Of a stretch of DNA of 64,000 nucleotides, positions 28,120 to 37,002 are shown in pieces. The stretch is from assembly GCA_963776465.1 (NCBI GenBank), contig CAVZMV010000002.1, positions 1,240,001 to 1,304,000 of the forward strand. Reading direction: 5' to 3'. This DNA is from DASRHK01 sp963776465 (GTDB lineage Bacteria; Pseudomonadota; Gammaproteobacteria; Nevskiales; Nevskiaceae). The position numbers and the translations under genes were made by a program. How positions within the stretch are numbered: position 1 is the first letter of the stretch; each line of letters starts with the position of its first letter. The notes beneath the pieces were generated by a model. That model searched no databases. It was not told the origin of the DNA and saw only the letters and a list, made by a program, of their open reading frames with translations.

Positions 28120-29469
28120 ATGCATATCCATGTCATCGGCATCTGCGGCACCTTCATGGGCGGCGTCGCCGCGCTCGCTCGAGCGGCCGGCCACAAGGTC
28201 ACCGGCTCGGACAAGGACGTCTACCCGCCGATGAGCACGCAGCTGAAAGAGCTGGGCATTGGCCTCATGGAAGGCTACAAGCCGGAGCACCTCGAGGTGC
28301 GCCCCGACATGGTGGTGGTGGGCAACGTCGTCAGCCGCGGCAATCCGGAGATCGAGCACGTGCTCGACCAGGGGCTGGCCTACACCTCCGGGCCGCAGTG
28401 GCTGTCCGAGCACGTGCTGCGCGGACGCCACGTGCTGGCGGTGGCGGGCACACATGGCAAGACCACGACCACGAGCATGCTGGCGTGGATGCTCGATCAC
28501 GCGGGCTTGAAGCCCGGCTTCCTGATCGGCGGCATCCCGGCGAACTTCGCCGTGTCGGCGCGGCTGGGCGAGGGCAAGCACTTCGTGGTCGAGGCCGACG
28601 AGTACGACACGGCGTTCTTCGACAAGCGCAGCAAGTTCGTGCACTACGGTGCGCGCACCTGCGTGCTCAACAACCTGGAATACGACCACGCCGACATCTT
28701 CCCGGACCTCGCCGCCATCGAGCGGCAGTTCCATCACCTGGTGCGCACGGTGCCCAAATCGGGGCTGATCGTGCGCAACGGCGCAGAGCTCGCGCTGGAC
28801 CGCGTGATGGCGATGGGCTGCTGGACGCCGGTGGAGACCTTCCACGGCAGCGGCGACTGGCAGGGCAAGCTGGTCAAGGACGACGGCAGCGAGTTCGACG
28901 TGAGCTTCAGGGGCGAGCCGCAGGGCCGCGTGCGCTGGTCGATGGTCGGCAGCCACAACGTCGCCAACGCGCTTGCCGCCATCGCCGCGGCGCGTCACGT
29001 CGGGATCTCGCCCGAGAAAGCCATCGCCGCGCTGGCCGAGTTCCGCGGCGTCAAGCGGCGGCTGGAATTGCGCGGCAGCGTCAACGGCATCAACGTCTAC
29101 GACGACTTCGCGCATCACCCGACGGCGATCACGACGACGCTCGCTGGCGTGCGCGCGCGCGCGCCGGCCCAGCGCATCATCGCGGTGCTCGAGCCGCGCT
29201 CCAACACCATGAAGCTTGGTGTGCAGCAGCACGAGCTCGCCGCGTCGCTGCTCGGCGCCGACCTGTCGTTCCTGTTCCAGCCCGACAAGCTCAAGTGGGA
29301 TTTCGCCGCGGCCATGGCGCCCCTGGGAAACCGCGCCCGCGTGTTCACCGAGATCCCGCAGCTGGTGAGCGCCGTTGCCGCGGAAGCGCGATCCGGCGAC
29401 GAGATCGTGGTGATGTCCAACGGCGGTTTCGGCGGCGTGCACGACAAGCTGCTCAAGGCGTTGTCGTGA
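28120..29469 (+). CDS. mpl: UDP-N-acetylmuramate:L-alanyl-gamma-D-glutamyl-meso-diaminopimelate ligase
   Basis: A 449-residue Mur-ligase family enzyme that attaches recycled L-Ala-D-Glu-mDAP tripeptide to UDP-MurNAc, returning it to peptidoglycan synthesis. Motifs: HVIGICGTFMGGVAALA at the N-terminus, the ATP P-loop GTHGKTTT near residue 111, VEADEYDTAFFDKRSKFVHY typical of Mpl rather than MurC, and VYDDFAHHPTAI. Cytoplasmic. Its TGA overlaps the GTG start of the DUF2007 gene, so translation is probably coupled. Confidence 0.95.
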   Translation: MHIHVIGICGTFMGGVAALARAAGHKVTGSDKDVYPPMSTQLKELGIGLMEGYKPEHLEVRPDMVVVGNVVSRGNPEIEHVLDQGLAYTSGPQWLSEHVLRGRHVLAVAGTHGKTTTTSMLAWMLDHAGLKPGFLIGGIPANFAVSARLGEGKHFVVEADEYDTAFFDKRSKFVHYGARTCVLNNLEYDHADIFPDLAAIERQFHHLVRTVPKSGLIVRNGAELALDRVMAMGCWTPVETFHGSGDWQGKLVKDDGSEFDVSFRGEPQGRVRWSMVGSHNVANALAAIAAARHVGISPEKAIAALAEFRGVKRRLELRGSVNGINVYDDFAHHPTAITTTLAGVRARAPAQRIIAVLEPRSNTMKLGVQQHELAASLLGADLSFLFQPDKLKWDFAAAMAPLGNRARVFTEIPQLVSAVAAEARSGDEIVVMSNGGFGGVHDKLLKALS

Positions 29470-29723
29470 GCAGTGAGGCCTGGCAGGTCGTCGCGGAATT
29501 CCCCAACCACCTGGCCGCAGAGATCGCTGCGAGCGTCCTGCGCGCGGAATCGGTGCCGGTGCGGATCCAGTCGTCCGGCGCGCTGCCGGGCCTGGAGCTC
29601 GGCAGCCGCGTGCTGGTGCCGGCGGATCAGCTGCACCGTGCAAAGTGGCTGTGCGAGCAGGCGCAGGTCAGCGACGCGGAGCTGGAGTTCCTGGCGACCG
29701 GACGGCTGCCGCTGCGGCGCTGA
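29466..29723 (+). CDS. DUF2007-type small protein
   Basis: An 85-residue protein starting at a GTG that overlaps the mpl stop codon (GTGA). The pattern W-x-VVAEFPNHLAAEIAASVL, then VPVRIQSSG and GSRVLVPADQLHRAKWL, fits the DUF2007 family, named as putative signal-transducing proteins and often found as short alpha/beta modules. No catalytic residues are known. It is followed by a hairpin that probably ends the transcript. Confidence 0.75.
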   Translation: MSSEAWQVVAEFPNHLAAEIAASVLRAESVPVRIQSSGALPGLELGSRVLVPADQLHRAKWLCEQAQVSDAELEFLATGRLPLRR

Positions 29724-29740
29724 TCGCCGTACAAACAAAT

Positions 29741-29760
29741 AGGGCGGCTTTCGCCGCCCT
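29741..29760. terminator. Hairpin between convergent genes, probable bidirectional terminator
   Basis: AGGGCGGC and GCCGCCCT pair around a TTTC loop, an 8-base-pair stem. On the minus strand it is followed by ATTTGTTTGT; on the plus strand T-rich sequence comes about 14 bases later. It separates the DUF2007 gene from the convergent gene at 29791. Confidence 0.6.
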
Positions 29761-29790
29761 CAATATTGATCCCTGTTTTATTGTTTCCGC

Positions 29791-30798
29791 TTATTTGAGC
29801 GGCAAAGCGCTCGCTTCCAGCCGTCGCGCAGCATCCAACATTTCGGGGTCGTTGAACGGCAGACGCGTCAGCAAGGCCAAGTTGAGGATCTGTGTGAGGT
29901 GCGCGTTGCGCAGCACCGGTCCCAGCGCGTTGGGCATCTGGCTGGCGCTGGTGAGCGTGATCGACGCCAGGCGCGCCTTGCCGAGCAGGCCGCGCTCGTG
30001 GAAGACCAGCCCGTAGTACGACAGGTCCAGCCACTGGCGACCCGGCTGCAGCACCCGCGCGGTCTGCGCATAGGCGACCGGCTCGTCGGCGAGGTTCGCC
30101 AGCGTGCCGGACAGGTGATAGCGGCCGGTCGCGAGCACTTCCGCTTCGGCCTGCAGCACTAGGTTGCCGTTGCGGATGACGTCGCGGAAGTTGCCGGTGA
30201 GCCTGGCGCCGGGATTGCTGTACTGGAATCCACCGACGGCGCTGCGGAAGTCGCCTGCCGCAGTGATGGCGCGCACCGTCACCATGATGCTCTCGGCCCG
30301 GCCGGCCGCCGGCGCGCGGCTTGCCGCCAGCACGTGGCGCGCGCTGTAGATGCCGTCGCCGGCGCGCACGTCCGGTGCACGGCCGTCATCGGCGTAATCC
30401 AGCTGCGCCAGCGGACCGGTGTTCTCGCCGGCGAGCTCGCCGGTGATCTTCGCGCTGATCGGACGCAGCGACGCCAGCAGGCTGTCGTTCTGGCTGCGAT
30501 CCTCGAGCTTGGCGAAGAGGTCCACCGCCTGGCCGGCTTCGAACGCGAGACCGCTGGCCCACACCGTCAGGCGCGGAGCGGCGCCGTTGGGGCCGGCCTG
30601 CGACTGCGTGGTGGCTTCGCGCTTGGCCAGGATCGGGTCGACCTGGCCCGCGAGCACGGGCCGCGACCATTCCGGGAACCGCGCGCGCTCGCGCACGTCC
30701 TTGGCCGCATCGAGCGCGAGGTTGATGGAGGGCGCCGCCGCGATCGCAGCGGGCACGAGCGACGTCAGGAGCGCCGCACAGATGAATTTCTTGAGCAT
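29791..30798 (-). CDS. Secreted beta-rich protein paired with the lipase
   Basis: A 335-residue protein with a signal peptide (about residues 1-21, ending IAAAPS). The middle has APDVRAGDGIYSARH, a motif common in 'choice-of-anchor X' and other immunoglobulin-like secreted modules (G-D-G-x-Y-x-A). The C-terminal region (about 210-320) is also beta-rich, with NGNLVLQAEAEVLATGRYHLSGTLAN. No catalytic motif is visible. It begins 12 bases after the lipase stop on the same strand, so it is probably made together with it and may help its folding, anchoring or substrate binding. Confidence 0.65.
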   Translation of the reverse strand: MLKKFICAALLTSLVPAAIAAAPSINLALDAAKDVRERARFPEWSRPVLAGQVDPILAKREATTQSQAGPNGAAPRLTVWASGLAFEAGQAVDLFAKLEDRSQNDSLLASLRPISAKITGELAGENTGPLAQLDYADDGRAPDVRAGDGIYSARHVLAASRAPAAGRAESIMVTVRAITAAGDFRSAVGGFQYSNPGARLTGNFRDVIRNGNLVLQAEAEVLATGRYHLSGTLANLADEPVAYAQTARVLQPGRQWLDLSYYGLVFHERGLLGKARLASITLTSASQMPNALGPVLRNAHLTQILNLALLTRLPFNDPEMLDAARRLEASALPLK

Positions 30799-30810
30799 GG
30801 CGGTCTCCGG

Positions 30811-31810
30811 TTAGTAAAGGACGCTGACGAGCTTGGCGGTCGTCATCGCCGACTGCACGACCGTATCGGGAGAGCAGGCCACGCCGCCGCACATCCAGAT
30901 GCCGCCCGGGATCGCGCGCCGCGTGTCGGAGTCGACGTCGTTGCGCTCGTCGTCGTGGTTCTCGTGACCCGCGTCGAGGTTCTTGAAGCCGGAGGATTCC
31001 TGCTTGGACGTGCAGACGTTGCCGTTGTTGTAGCTCGCGGAGGCCGAGCCGCTGCAGGCGAAGATCGACGCGTACTGCACCACGCCGTCATCCTCGCCGG
31101 TCAGACAGCTGCTGGAGCCCATCGCCTCGTAGCCGCCGGTGAGGTAGATGGTCTTCGGCGACGGGTTGGAGTAGGTCTTCACCTGCACGTCGTCGGCGCT
31201 GCGCAGCCAGTAGGTGGCGGTGTCGCAGGACTGGATCCAGCCGGCCACCCAGTTGCAGAAGCCGCTGTTCTGGCCGCAGACCGCGTCCGCGCCTTCCGAG
31301 CCGCGATGGGCGCCGCCGGTGGTGATGACCATCGACAGGCGCGTGGCCACGGTGTTGAACGGGCCGACCGCGTTGTAGTTGGGATCGGACGAATCGTTGT
31401 TGCCCATGATGTAGTCCATCACGGCGCCGCCCATCGAATGCGCCACGACCCAGAAGGTACCGCCCGCCGCGTAGGTGGTCGCGCACTTGTGGCCGCCGCC
31501 GTCGGCGGTGCCGTTGGTCGCCGCGACGATCTCGTTGGCGACTTCGCCGGCAGCTTGCGCGTCCCAGGTACGGCTTGGTGCCGTTGTAGCCGACCACGTA
31601 GTAGTTGGTGGCGAAGTTCTTGGTGGCGGTGCGGACGAAGTCGCCCGAGTCCTTGATCCAGTAGTTACGCGCGGAGGTGTAGCTGGTGTAGGTGTTGGTG
31701 TCGGTCTGCTTGCCGTGCACGAAGATCAGGCAAGGAGCGGCTTGTGCTTGAAAAGCGCCAGCCGCGAACGCCAGGCCTGCAAGGGCCTGCGTCAGGCGTC
31801 GAACTCGCAT
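30811..31810 (-). CDS. Secreted lipase-like alpha/beta hydrolase (frameshifted in this sequence)
   Basis: With one frameshift corrected this gives about 332 residues. A signal peptide ends near FQAQAAP; LIFVHGKQTDTNTY is the oxyanion-side strand, AHSMGGAV holds the nucleophile serine, EDDGVVQ a likely acid and DAGHENHDDE a likely catalytic histidine. Several cysteine pairs in the C-terminal half suggest disulfides. The start at 31810 follows GGAGACAAAGAG. The frame breaks at about 31567-31568, where the sequence has one C too many after the TAC codon (expected GTKPYWDAQAAGE). The rest is intact. The beta-rich partner gene follows after 12 bases. Confidence 0.8.
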
Positions 31811-32070
31811 CTCTTTGTCTCCCCAATTCCGCAGCGTGAATGATGGTGAGCGGGCGTTCGCTTCTTCTCGAGCTGTCGCCTTGTCGCTTCGCACGCTCCG
31901 TGACGCAAATCCCTTTTCGTCACGTATGGGCGCGCGTTTTACGCCTGTTTTGCGACAAAGGGAAGCCCCGTGTTTCCGGACCTGAAGGGCGGTTCGGGTT
32001 TCTGGCGAATTAAGCAGCGGCGAACCAACCTCTTCGCGCGGGAGTCGAACGTAATATCAGGGAGGGCGCC

Positions 32071-32439
32071 ATGGATGCCTTCGCAGCGCATCGCATTTTG
32101 GTGGTAGACGACAACAAGGACATCGCCGATTCGGTCGCGGCGCTCCTGCGCCTGCTCGGACATACCGTGCTCCCCACCTACAGCGGCGCTACCGCGCTCG
32201 CGCTGGTCGACGACTTCGCGCCGGACGTCGCCATCCTGGACATCATGATGCCGGAGATGGACGGCTTCGAGGTCGCGCGGCAGCTGCGCGAGCACTCGAA
32301 GTTCAAGAACCTGAAGATCGTGGCCCTCACGGCGCTCGACGAAGCCGTCGTGCAGCGCAAGGAAGGCTTCCCGGGCTTTGCGGCGCACCTGCTCAAGCCG
32401 GCGTCGGCGCAGGACCTGATGGACACGCTGGCGTTCTAG
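32071..32439 (+). CDS. Single-domain response regulator (CheY-like receiver)
   Basis: A 122-residue receiver domain without an output domain. Conserved residues are present: acidic pair Asp13-Asp14, phosphoacceptor Asp57 (AILDIMMPEMDGFE), Thr87 (ALTA) and Lys109 (LLKP). It would accept phosphate from a histidine kinase and act by protein contact. No kinase or chemotaxis gene is nearby. A GGGAGGG ribosome site precedes the ATG. The 260 bases between it and the divergent lipase gene hold no feature I could identify. Confidence 0.9.
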   Translation: MDAFAAHRILVVDDNKDIADSVAALLRLLGHTVLPTYSGATALALVDDFAPDVAILDIMMPEMDGFEVARQLREHSKFKNLKIVALTALDEAVVQRKEGFPGFAAHLLKPASAQDLMDTLAF

Positions 32440-32513
32440 CAGCCGCGCTTGCAGCTTTGTCTTTGCGGGACCGGGCCGGCATCATGCGGCTCCCCCGAGA
32501 TACCGTCCGATCC

Positions 32514-33857
32514 ATGAGCCCTTTGCCTGCACCGCTGCCCGAGCGCTCCCTCCTCGAGCCGATGGTCGCGCGCGCGCTCGACGCCGCCCGCAAGCTCGGC
32601 GCCACCCAGGCCGACGCCAGCGTCTCCTACGGCCACGGCCTGACGGTCAACGTGCGCGAGTCGCAGCCCGAGGCCGTGGAGTTCCAGACCGATCGGGATC
32701 TCTCCATCAGCGTGTACTTCGGCAAGCGCTCGGGCTCGGCGTCCACGTCCGACTGGTCCGAGCAAAGCCTGACGCAGGCCGTCGAGGCGGCGTGCGCGAT
32801 CGCCAAGGCCACCAGCGAGGATCCGTGCAGCGGCCTTGCGGACGCCGACCGCATGGCCACCGCGTTCCCCGATCTGGACCTGAACCATCCGTGGGCGCTC
32901 TCCGCCGAGGAAGCGATCGAGCTTGCGCGCACCGCCGAAGCCTCCGCGCTGGCGCTGGACAAGCGGCTCACGCGCAGCGAAGGCGCGACGGTGGACACGC
33001 GCCATGGCGTCAGCCTGTACGCCAACACGCACGGGTTCCTGGGCGAGCGTCGCGGCGCCAGCCACAGCATCGGCGTCGCCGTCATCGCCGAGGACGAATC
33101 GGGCATGCAGCGCGACGACTGGTTCACCAGCTCCAGGCGCTGGCAGGACCTGGAGCCGGTGGAATCCGTGGGCCGCAAGGCCGGCGAGCGCGCGCTCGCG
33201 CGGCTCGGCTCCCGCAAGCTGCCGACGCGCACCGCGCCAGTGCTGTTCCCCGCGGAAGTCGCGCGCGGACTCTTCGGACACTTCGTCGGCGCGATCTCGG
33301 GCGGCGCGCTCTACCGGCGCGCAAGCTTCCTGCTCGATCACGCGGGCAAGCAAGTGTTCGCGCCGCAGGTGCGCGTCGAGCAGCAGCCGTTCATCCCGCG
33401 TGCCGTCGGCAGCGCAACCTTCGACCAGGAGGGCGTCGCCACCCAGGAGCGCGTGCTGGTGGACGCCGGCGTGCTGCAGGGTTACGTGCTCGGCAGCTAT
33501 TCGGCGCGCAAGCTCGGCCTTGCGAGCACCGGCAACGCGGGCGGCGTCTACAACCTCGTGGTGAGGTCCGGCAGCAAGTCGTACGACGAGCTGGTGCGCG
33601 AGATGGGCGAGGGGCTGATCGTCATCGAGCTGCTCGGCCAGGGCGTCAACACCGTGACCGGCGACTACTCGCGCGGCGCGGCGGGATTCTGGGTCGAGAA
33701 CGGCGCGATCGCCTATCCGGTGCAGGAGCTGACCATCGCCGGCAACCTGCGCGACATGTTCCTGGGCATCCGCGAGATCGGCACGGACGTCGACCTGCGC
33801 GGCAACGTCCGCTGCGGCTCGGTGCTGCTCGACCGCATGACGATCGCCAGCGGCTGA
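32514..33857 (+). CDS. pmbA: PmbA/TldE metalloprotease subunit
   Basis: A 447-residue protein of the TldD/PmbA family. With TldD it forms a zinc protease that processes microcin B17 precursor and degrades unfolded peptides. Seen signatures: VNVRESQPEAVEFQTDRDLSI, SEQSLTQAVEAACAIAKAT, ASTGNAGGVYNLVV, NTVTGDYSRGAAGFWVENG and VQELTIAGNLRDMF, the last two diagnostic for the family. PmbA itself lacks the HExxxH zinc site, and none is seen here. The ATG at 32514 gives the usual N-terminus. The PhzF gene begins 2 bases after the stop. Confidence 0.93.
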   Translation: MSPLPAPLPERSLLEPMVARALDAARKLGATQADASVSYGHGLTVNVRESQPEAVEFQTDRDLSISVYFGKRSGSASTSDWSEQSLTQAVEAACAIAKATSEDPCSGLADADRMATAFPDLDLNHPWALSAEEAIELARTAEASALALDKRLTRSEGATVDTRHGVSLYANTHGFLGERRGASHSIGVAVIAEDESGMQRDDWFTSSRRWQDLEPVESVGRKAGERALARLGSRKLPTRTAPVLFPAEVARGLFGHFVGAISGGALYRRASFLLDHAGKQVFAPQVRVEQQPFIPRAVGSATFDQEGVATQERVLVDAGVLQGYVLGSYSARKLGLASTGNAGGVYNLVVRSGSKSYDELVREMGEGLIVIELLGQGVNTVTGDYSRGAAGFWVENGAIAYPVQELTIAGNLRDMFLGIREIGTDVDLRGNVRCGSVLLDRMTIASG

Positions 33858-33859
33858 TC

Positions 33860-34663
33860 GTGCACAAGATCCCGCTTTATCAAGTCGACGTCTTTGCCGA
33901 GAAGCTGTTCACCGGCAATCCCGCGGCGGTGTGTCCGCTGCAATCCTGGCTGCCCGACCCGACGCTGCAGGCGATCGGTCTGGAGAACAACCTCGCCGAG
34001 ACCGCGTTCTTCGTGCGCTCGACGCGCGCCGACGCGGACTTCGACCTGCGCTGGTTCACGCCGACGGTCGAGATGCAGCTGTGCGGCCACGCCACGCTCG
34101 CCTCCGGCTACGTGCTGTTCAGCGAGCTGGGCTTCGCGACCGATCGCGTGCGCTTCCACACGCTCTCCGGCGTGCTGGTGGTCGAGCGCCGCGGCACGGC
34201 GCTGTGGCTCGACCTGCCCGCCGCCATGCCGACGCCGCTCGCGGTCGTGCCGACCGACGTGCTCGCGGGCCTCGGCGCCGAGCCGCAGAACTGGTTCCAG
34301 TCGCGCATCAACTTCGTCGCGCACTTCCAGACGGAAGCCGAGGTGCTGGCTCTTGCCCCGGACTTCGGTCGTCTGCGACGGCTCAAGGGGCAGGGCGTGA
34401 TCGTCACCGCCCCCGCCGATCGCGACGCCGACTTCGTGTCGCGCTATTTCGCGCCGGGCCTGGGCGTCGACGAGGATCCGGCGACCGGGTCGGCGACCGC
34501 GGCGCTGATCCCATACTGGGCGAAGAAGCTCGGCAAGACGCGGCTCAAGGCGTTCCAGCGCTCGCCGCGCGGCGCCGTCTTCGACTGCGAGCTCGTCGGC
34601 GACCGTGCCTGGATGAGCGGCCCGGTTCTGCCGTATCTTCGCGGCGAGATCAGCGTTCCCTAG
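33860..34663 (+). CDS. PhzF family isomerase
   Basis: A 267-residue protein with two pseudo-symmetric diaminopimelate-epimerase-like halves. Motifs: YQVDVFAEKLFTGNPAAVC, the probable catalytic Glu47 in ENNLAETAFF, TPTVEMQLCGHATLA, and in the second half GVDEDPATGSATAAL. PhzF in phenazine synthesis isomerises a dihydroanthranilate; most bacterial homologues have no known substrate, and no phenazine genes are here. The GTG start lies 2 bases after pmbA, indicating an operon. Confidence 0.9.
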   Translation: MHKIPLYQVDVFAEKLFTGNPAAVCPLQSWLPDPTLQAIGLENNLAETAFFVRSTRADADFDLRWFTPTVEMQLCGHATLASGYVLFSELGFATDRVRFHTLSGVLVVERRGTALWLDLPAAMPTPLAVVPTDVLAGLGAEPQNWFQSRINFVAHFQTEAEVLALAPDFGRLRRLKGQGVIVTAPADRDADFVSRYFAPGLGVDEDPATGSATAALIPYWAKKLGKTRLKAFQRSPRGAVFDCELVGDRAWMSGPVLPYLRGEISVP

Positions 34664-34676
34664 TTCGGAGAAGTCC

Positions 34677-35114
34677 ATGGCCAGGTACCAAGTGCGCTTC
34701 GAGCAGTACTTCGCCGCGCCGCGCGCGAAGGTCTTCGCCTGGTTCGCGGATCACGGGAACCTGGGCCGGCTGTGGGGCGGACGCTTCACGCGCATCAAGG
34801 ACGCGTCCGATCCGAAGAACGTCAACGGGCTGGACTCGGTGCGCGAGATCCGCAACGGCCTGCTCAAGTTCGAGGAGACCATCGTCAAGTACCAGGCGCC
34901 GGCCGTGATCGAGTACGCGGTCACGCGCGGCAGCCCGATCCGGAACCACCTCGGCCGCATGCTGTTCAGCGACGCCGACAATGGCACGCAGCTGGTCTAT
35001 ACGATCAGCTTCGATCCGAAGATCCCGTTCACCGGCTGGCTGATCGCGCGCATCCTCTCTGCCGGCTGGCACAAGGGCTCGCCGCGCGCGGTGAAGGAAA
35101 TCGCCGCCGCGTGA
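34677..35114 (+). CDS. SRPBCC (START-like) domain protein
   Basis: A 145-residue protein of the polyketide-cyclase/START-like fold: FEQYFAAPRAKVFAWFADHGNLGRLW, then VREIRNGLLKFEETIVKYQAP and NGTQLVYTISFDPKIPFTG. These domains bind hydrophobic ligands in a deep cavity. No export signal. An GGAGAAG ribosome site precedes the ATG. It follows the PhzF gene by 13 bases and is probably cotranscribed. Ligand unknown. Confidence 0.85.
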   Translation: MARYQVRFEQYFAAPRAKVFAWFADHGNLGRLWGGRFTRIKDASDPKNVNGLDSVREIRNGLLKFEETIVKYQAPAVIEYAVTRGSPIRNHLGRMLFSDADNGTQLVYTISFDPKIPFTGWLIARILSAGWHKGSPRAVKEIAAA

Positions 35115-35121
35115 GACGTAA

Positions 35122-35883
35122 GTGAGGGTCGTCTCTCACACCTGCTCCAACACCGAGATCGTCTGCGCGCTGGGCTGCGCGCAGTTGCTGGTCGGCGTCG
35201 ACGACGATTCGGACCACCCGGCAGACGCGGTCGCCGCGTTGCCCAAGCTCGGCCGCGACCTCGAGCTCGACGTCGCGCGCGTGCGCGCGCTCGCGCCCGA
35301 TCTGGTGCTGACGTCGCTCACCGTCCCGGGTCACGAGAAGATCGTCGATGCGCTGAGCGACGCCGGCCTGTCGACGCTGGTGTGCGATCCGCAGAGCCTC
35401 GACGACGTTTACGCAGACATCGCGCGCATCGCGCAGGCGCTGGGCGTGGGCTCGCGCGGGACGACGCTGGTCGAGCAGATGCGCGCGTCGATGCCGGCAG
35501 TCGCGCTCGGCGCAGGTGCACCGAAGATCCTGATCGAATGGTGGCCCAAGCCGGTGATCGCGCCGGCGCGACGCTCGTGGGCGACCGACGTGCTGCAGCT
35601 GGCCGGCGGCGCCAACCCCTGGGCCGGCGTCGATGCCAAGAGCGTGGTGTTGACCGACCAGCAGGTGATCGACGCGGCACCCGACGTGGTGGTGATGTCC
35701 TGGTGCGGCGTGCGGCAGGAGAACTATCGCGCCGACATCGTGCGGCGCCGACCCGGCTGGCAGGACGTGCCCGCGCTGCGCGCCGACCGCATCGTGCCGG
35801 TGACGGAGGCCTGGCTCGGCCGCCCGGGACCGCGGCTGGTCGAAGGCTACCGCACGATTGCCGGTATCATTGCCGCCATCTGA
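35122..35883 (+). CDS. Cobalamin/Fe-siderophore binding-protein fold, without signal peptide
   Basis: A 253-residue protein of the periplasmic binding protein family that includes BtuF: TCSNTEIVCALGCAQLLVGVDDDSDHP, LDVARVRALAPDLVLT, and GRPGPRLVEGYRTIAGII at the end. The family normally delivers vitamin B12 or iron complexes to an ABC importer. Here translation begins at a GTG with no signal peptide, and no permease or ATPase is adjacent, so it may act in the cytoplasm or have another ligand. It starts 7 bases after the SRPBCC gene. Confidence 0.8.
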   Translation: MRVVSHTCSNTEIVCALGCAQLLVGVDDDSDHPADAVAALPKLGRDLELDVARVRALAPDLVLTSLTVPGHEKIVDALSDAGLSTLVCDPQSLDDVYADIARIAQALGVGSRGTTLVEQMRASMPAVALGAGAPKILIEWWPKPVIAPARRSWATDVLQLAGGANPWAGVDAKSVVLTDQQVIDAAPDVVVMSWCGVRQENYRADIVRRRPGWQDVPALRADRIVPVTEAWLGRPGPRLVEGYRTIAGIIAAI

Positions 35884-35899
35884 ACCCGGGGGGGATCCG

Positions 35900-36493
35900 A
35901 TGAACACCATGAGTCTGCGCCGCGCCGCGGCGCCGCTGTGCCTTTTCGCGATGCTGTTTTCCACCGCTGCTTCTGCAGAGTCCAACGTCGGCGGCACGCC
36001 TGCGCGCAACCGCGGCACGCCGCCGCCGAGCGCCGCGCCGGTTTACGAGCCGCCCGCTCCGGCGTACGAGCGGCCGGCCCCCACGTACCAGCAGCCTGCG
36101 CCCATCGCGCCGAGCGAGCCGGCGCCGGTCCGTCCCTACGTCGCGCCAGCGCAGGACAACCCGATGGTCCGACGCTCGCTGGAGGACGCGATCGCGCACG
36201 AGCGCTCGACCCGCAACTGGGCGATCGGCGGCATCGTCACCGGCGGTGTCATCGTCATCGGCGGGCTGGTCTACACGTCGATCGAAGCGCAGCGAAAAGC
36301 CAACCGCACCGGCAAGGACCAGTTCGCCGTCAACTGGATCGGCCTGGGCGTTGGCCTGCCGGTGATCGGGATCAGCATCTACCAGCTGGTCGGCGCGCAG
36401 CGGCGGCTCAATCGCCTGCGCAGGCAGAGCGGCCGCGTGTCGCTGCTGCCCGCGCAGGACGGCGCCATGCTCAGCCTGGCGATGGAGTTCTAG
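35900..36493 (+). CDS. Exported proline-rich membrane protein, unknown
   Basis: A 197-residue protein with a signal peptide (ending TAASAES). Next comes a proline-rich repeat region (YEPPAPAYERPAPTYQQPAP, about residues 48-67), then a helical segment and two transmembrane helices (about residues 118-137 and 155-172) with a basic cytoplasmic or periplasmic tail (RRLNRLRRQSGR). Such layout suggests a membrane protein with an extended envelope-spanning linker. No family recognised. A G-rich ribosome site (CGGGGGGGATC) supports the start at 35900. Confidence 0.6.
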   Translation: MNTMSLRRAAAPLCLFAMLFSTAASAESNVGGTPARNRGTPPPSAAPVYEPPAPAYERPAPTYQQPAPIAPSEPAPVRPYVAPAQDNPMVRRSLEDAIAHERSTRNWAIGGIVTGGVIVIGGLVYTSIEAQRKANRTGKDQFAVNWIGLGVGLPVIGISIYQLVGAQRRLNRLRRQSGRVSLLPAQDGAMLSLAMEF

Positions 36494-36502
36494 AGAAGCG
36501 CG

Positions 36503-36892
36503 ATGGCGGTCCGGGTCGTCAGGCTGGGCAGCCCGCGCCATCGCGATGAAGGTCTGCGGCTGGGCACCGTCCGCAAACCGCCGCGTGGCGTGAAGAAGAC
36601 CGAATACGCGACGCGCGACTTCTATGACGTGTGGTTCCCCAACCTCGCGCCGAGCGCGGAGCTGCTGCGATTCGCCACTGCCGAGCCCCTGGCACCGGCG
36701 CGGTGGAAGGCCTTCGCTCGCCGCTATCGCGCAGAGATGGCCGCGCCGGAGCGCCGGCGCGACCTGGAGCTGCTGGCGGCGCTGTCGCATCGGCTCGACT
36801 TCTCGGTCGGGTGCTATTGCGAGGACGAAGAACACTGCCATCGGTCCATCCTCAGGGAATTGCTCAGGAACTGCGGCGCACGGGTCGCCTGA
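36503..36892 (+). CDS. DUF488 family protein (YeaO-like)
   Basis: A 129-residue protein ending with the DUF488 signature VGCYCEDEEHCHRSIL, with its clustered cysteines and histidines, preceded by DFYDVWFPNLAPS and RWKAFARRYRAEM. These small cytoplasmic proteins are common in bacteria; a metal-binding or nucleic-acid role has been suggested but not proved. It starts 9 bases after the proline-rich protein gene. Confidence 0.8.
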   Translation: MAVRVVRLGSPRHRDEGLRLGTVRKPPRGVKKTEYATRDFYDVWFPNLAPSAELLRFATAEPLAPARWKAFARRYRAEMAAPERRRDLELLAALSHRLDFSVGCYCEDEEHCHRSILRELLRNCGARVA

Positions 36893-37002
36893 CCCCCTCG
36901 TTCTACTACTTGTCACCTCCTCGGTCGGCCACCGACAATCGGCGCTTGAAAACCGCGCGTGAAGATGCGGAATTTCCGATGTTTGCGGGAGGAGTCTCCA
37001 GA

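Noticed and set aside
32014..32050. Sequence resembling a tRNA T-arm on the minus strand (GTTCGACTCCCGCG)
   Set aside because: No D-arm, anticodon arm or acceptor stem can be folded around it.
36979..37002. Earlier in-frame ATG for the giant lipoprotein
   Set aside because: No ribosome binding site before it, whereas GGGAGGAG precedes the ATG at 37003 and gives a standard lipoprotein signal.
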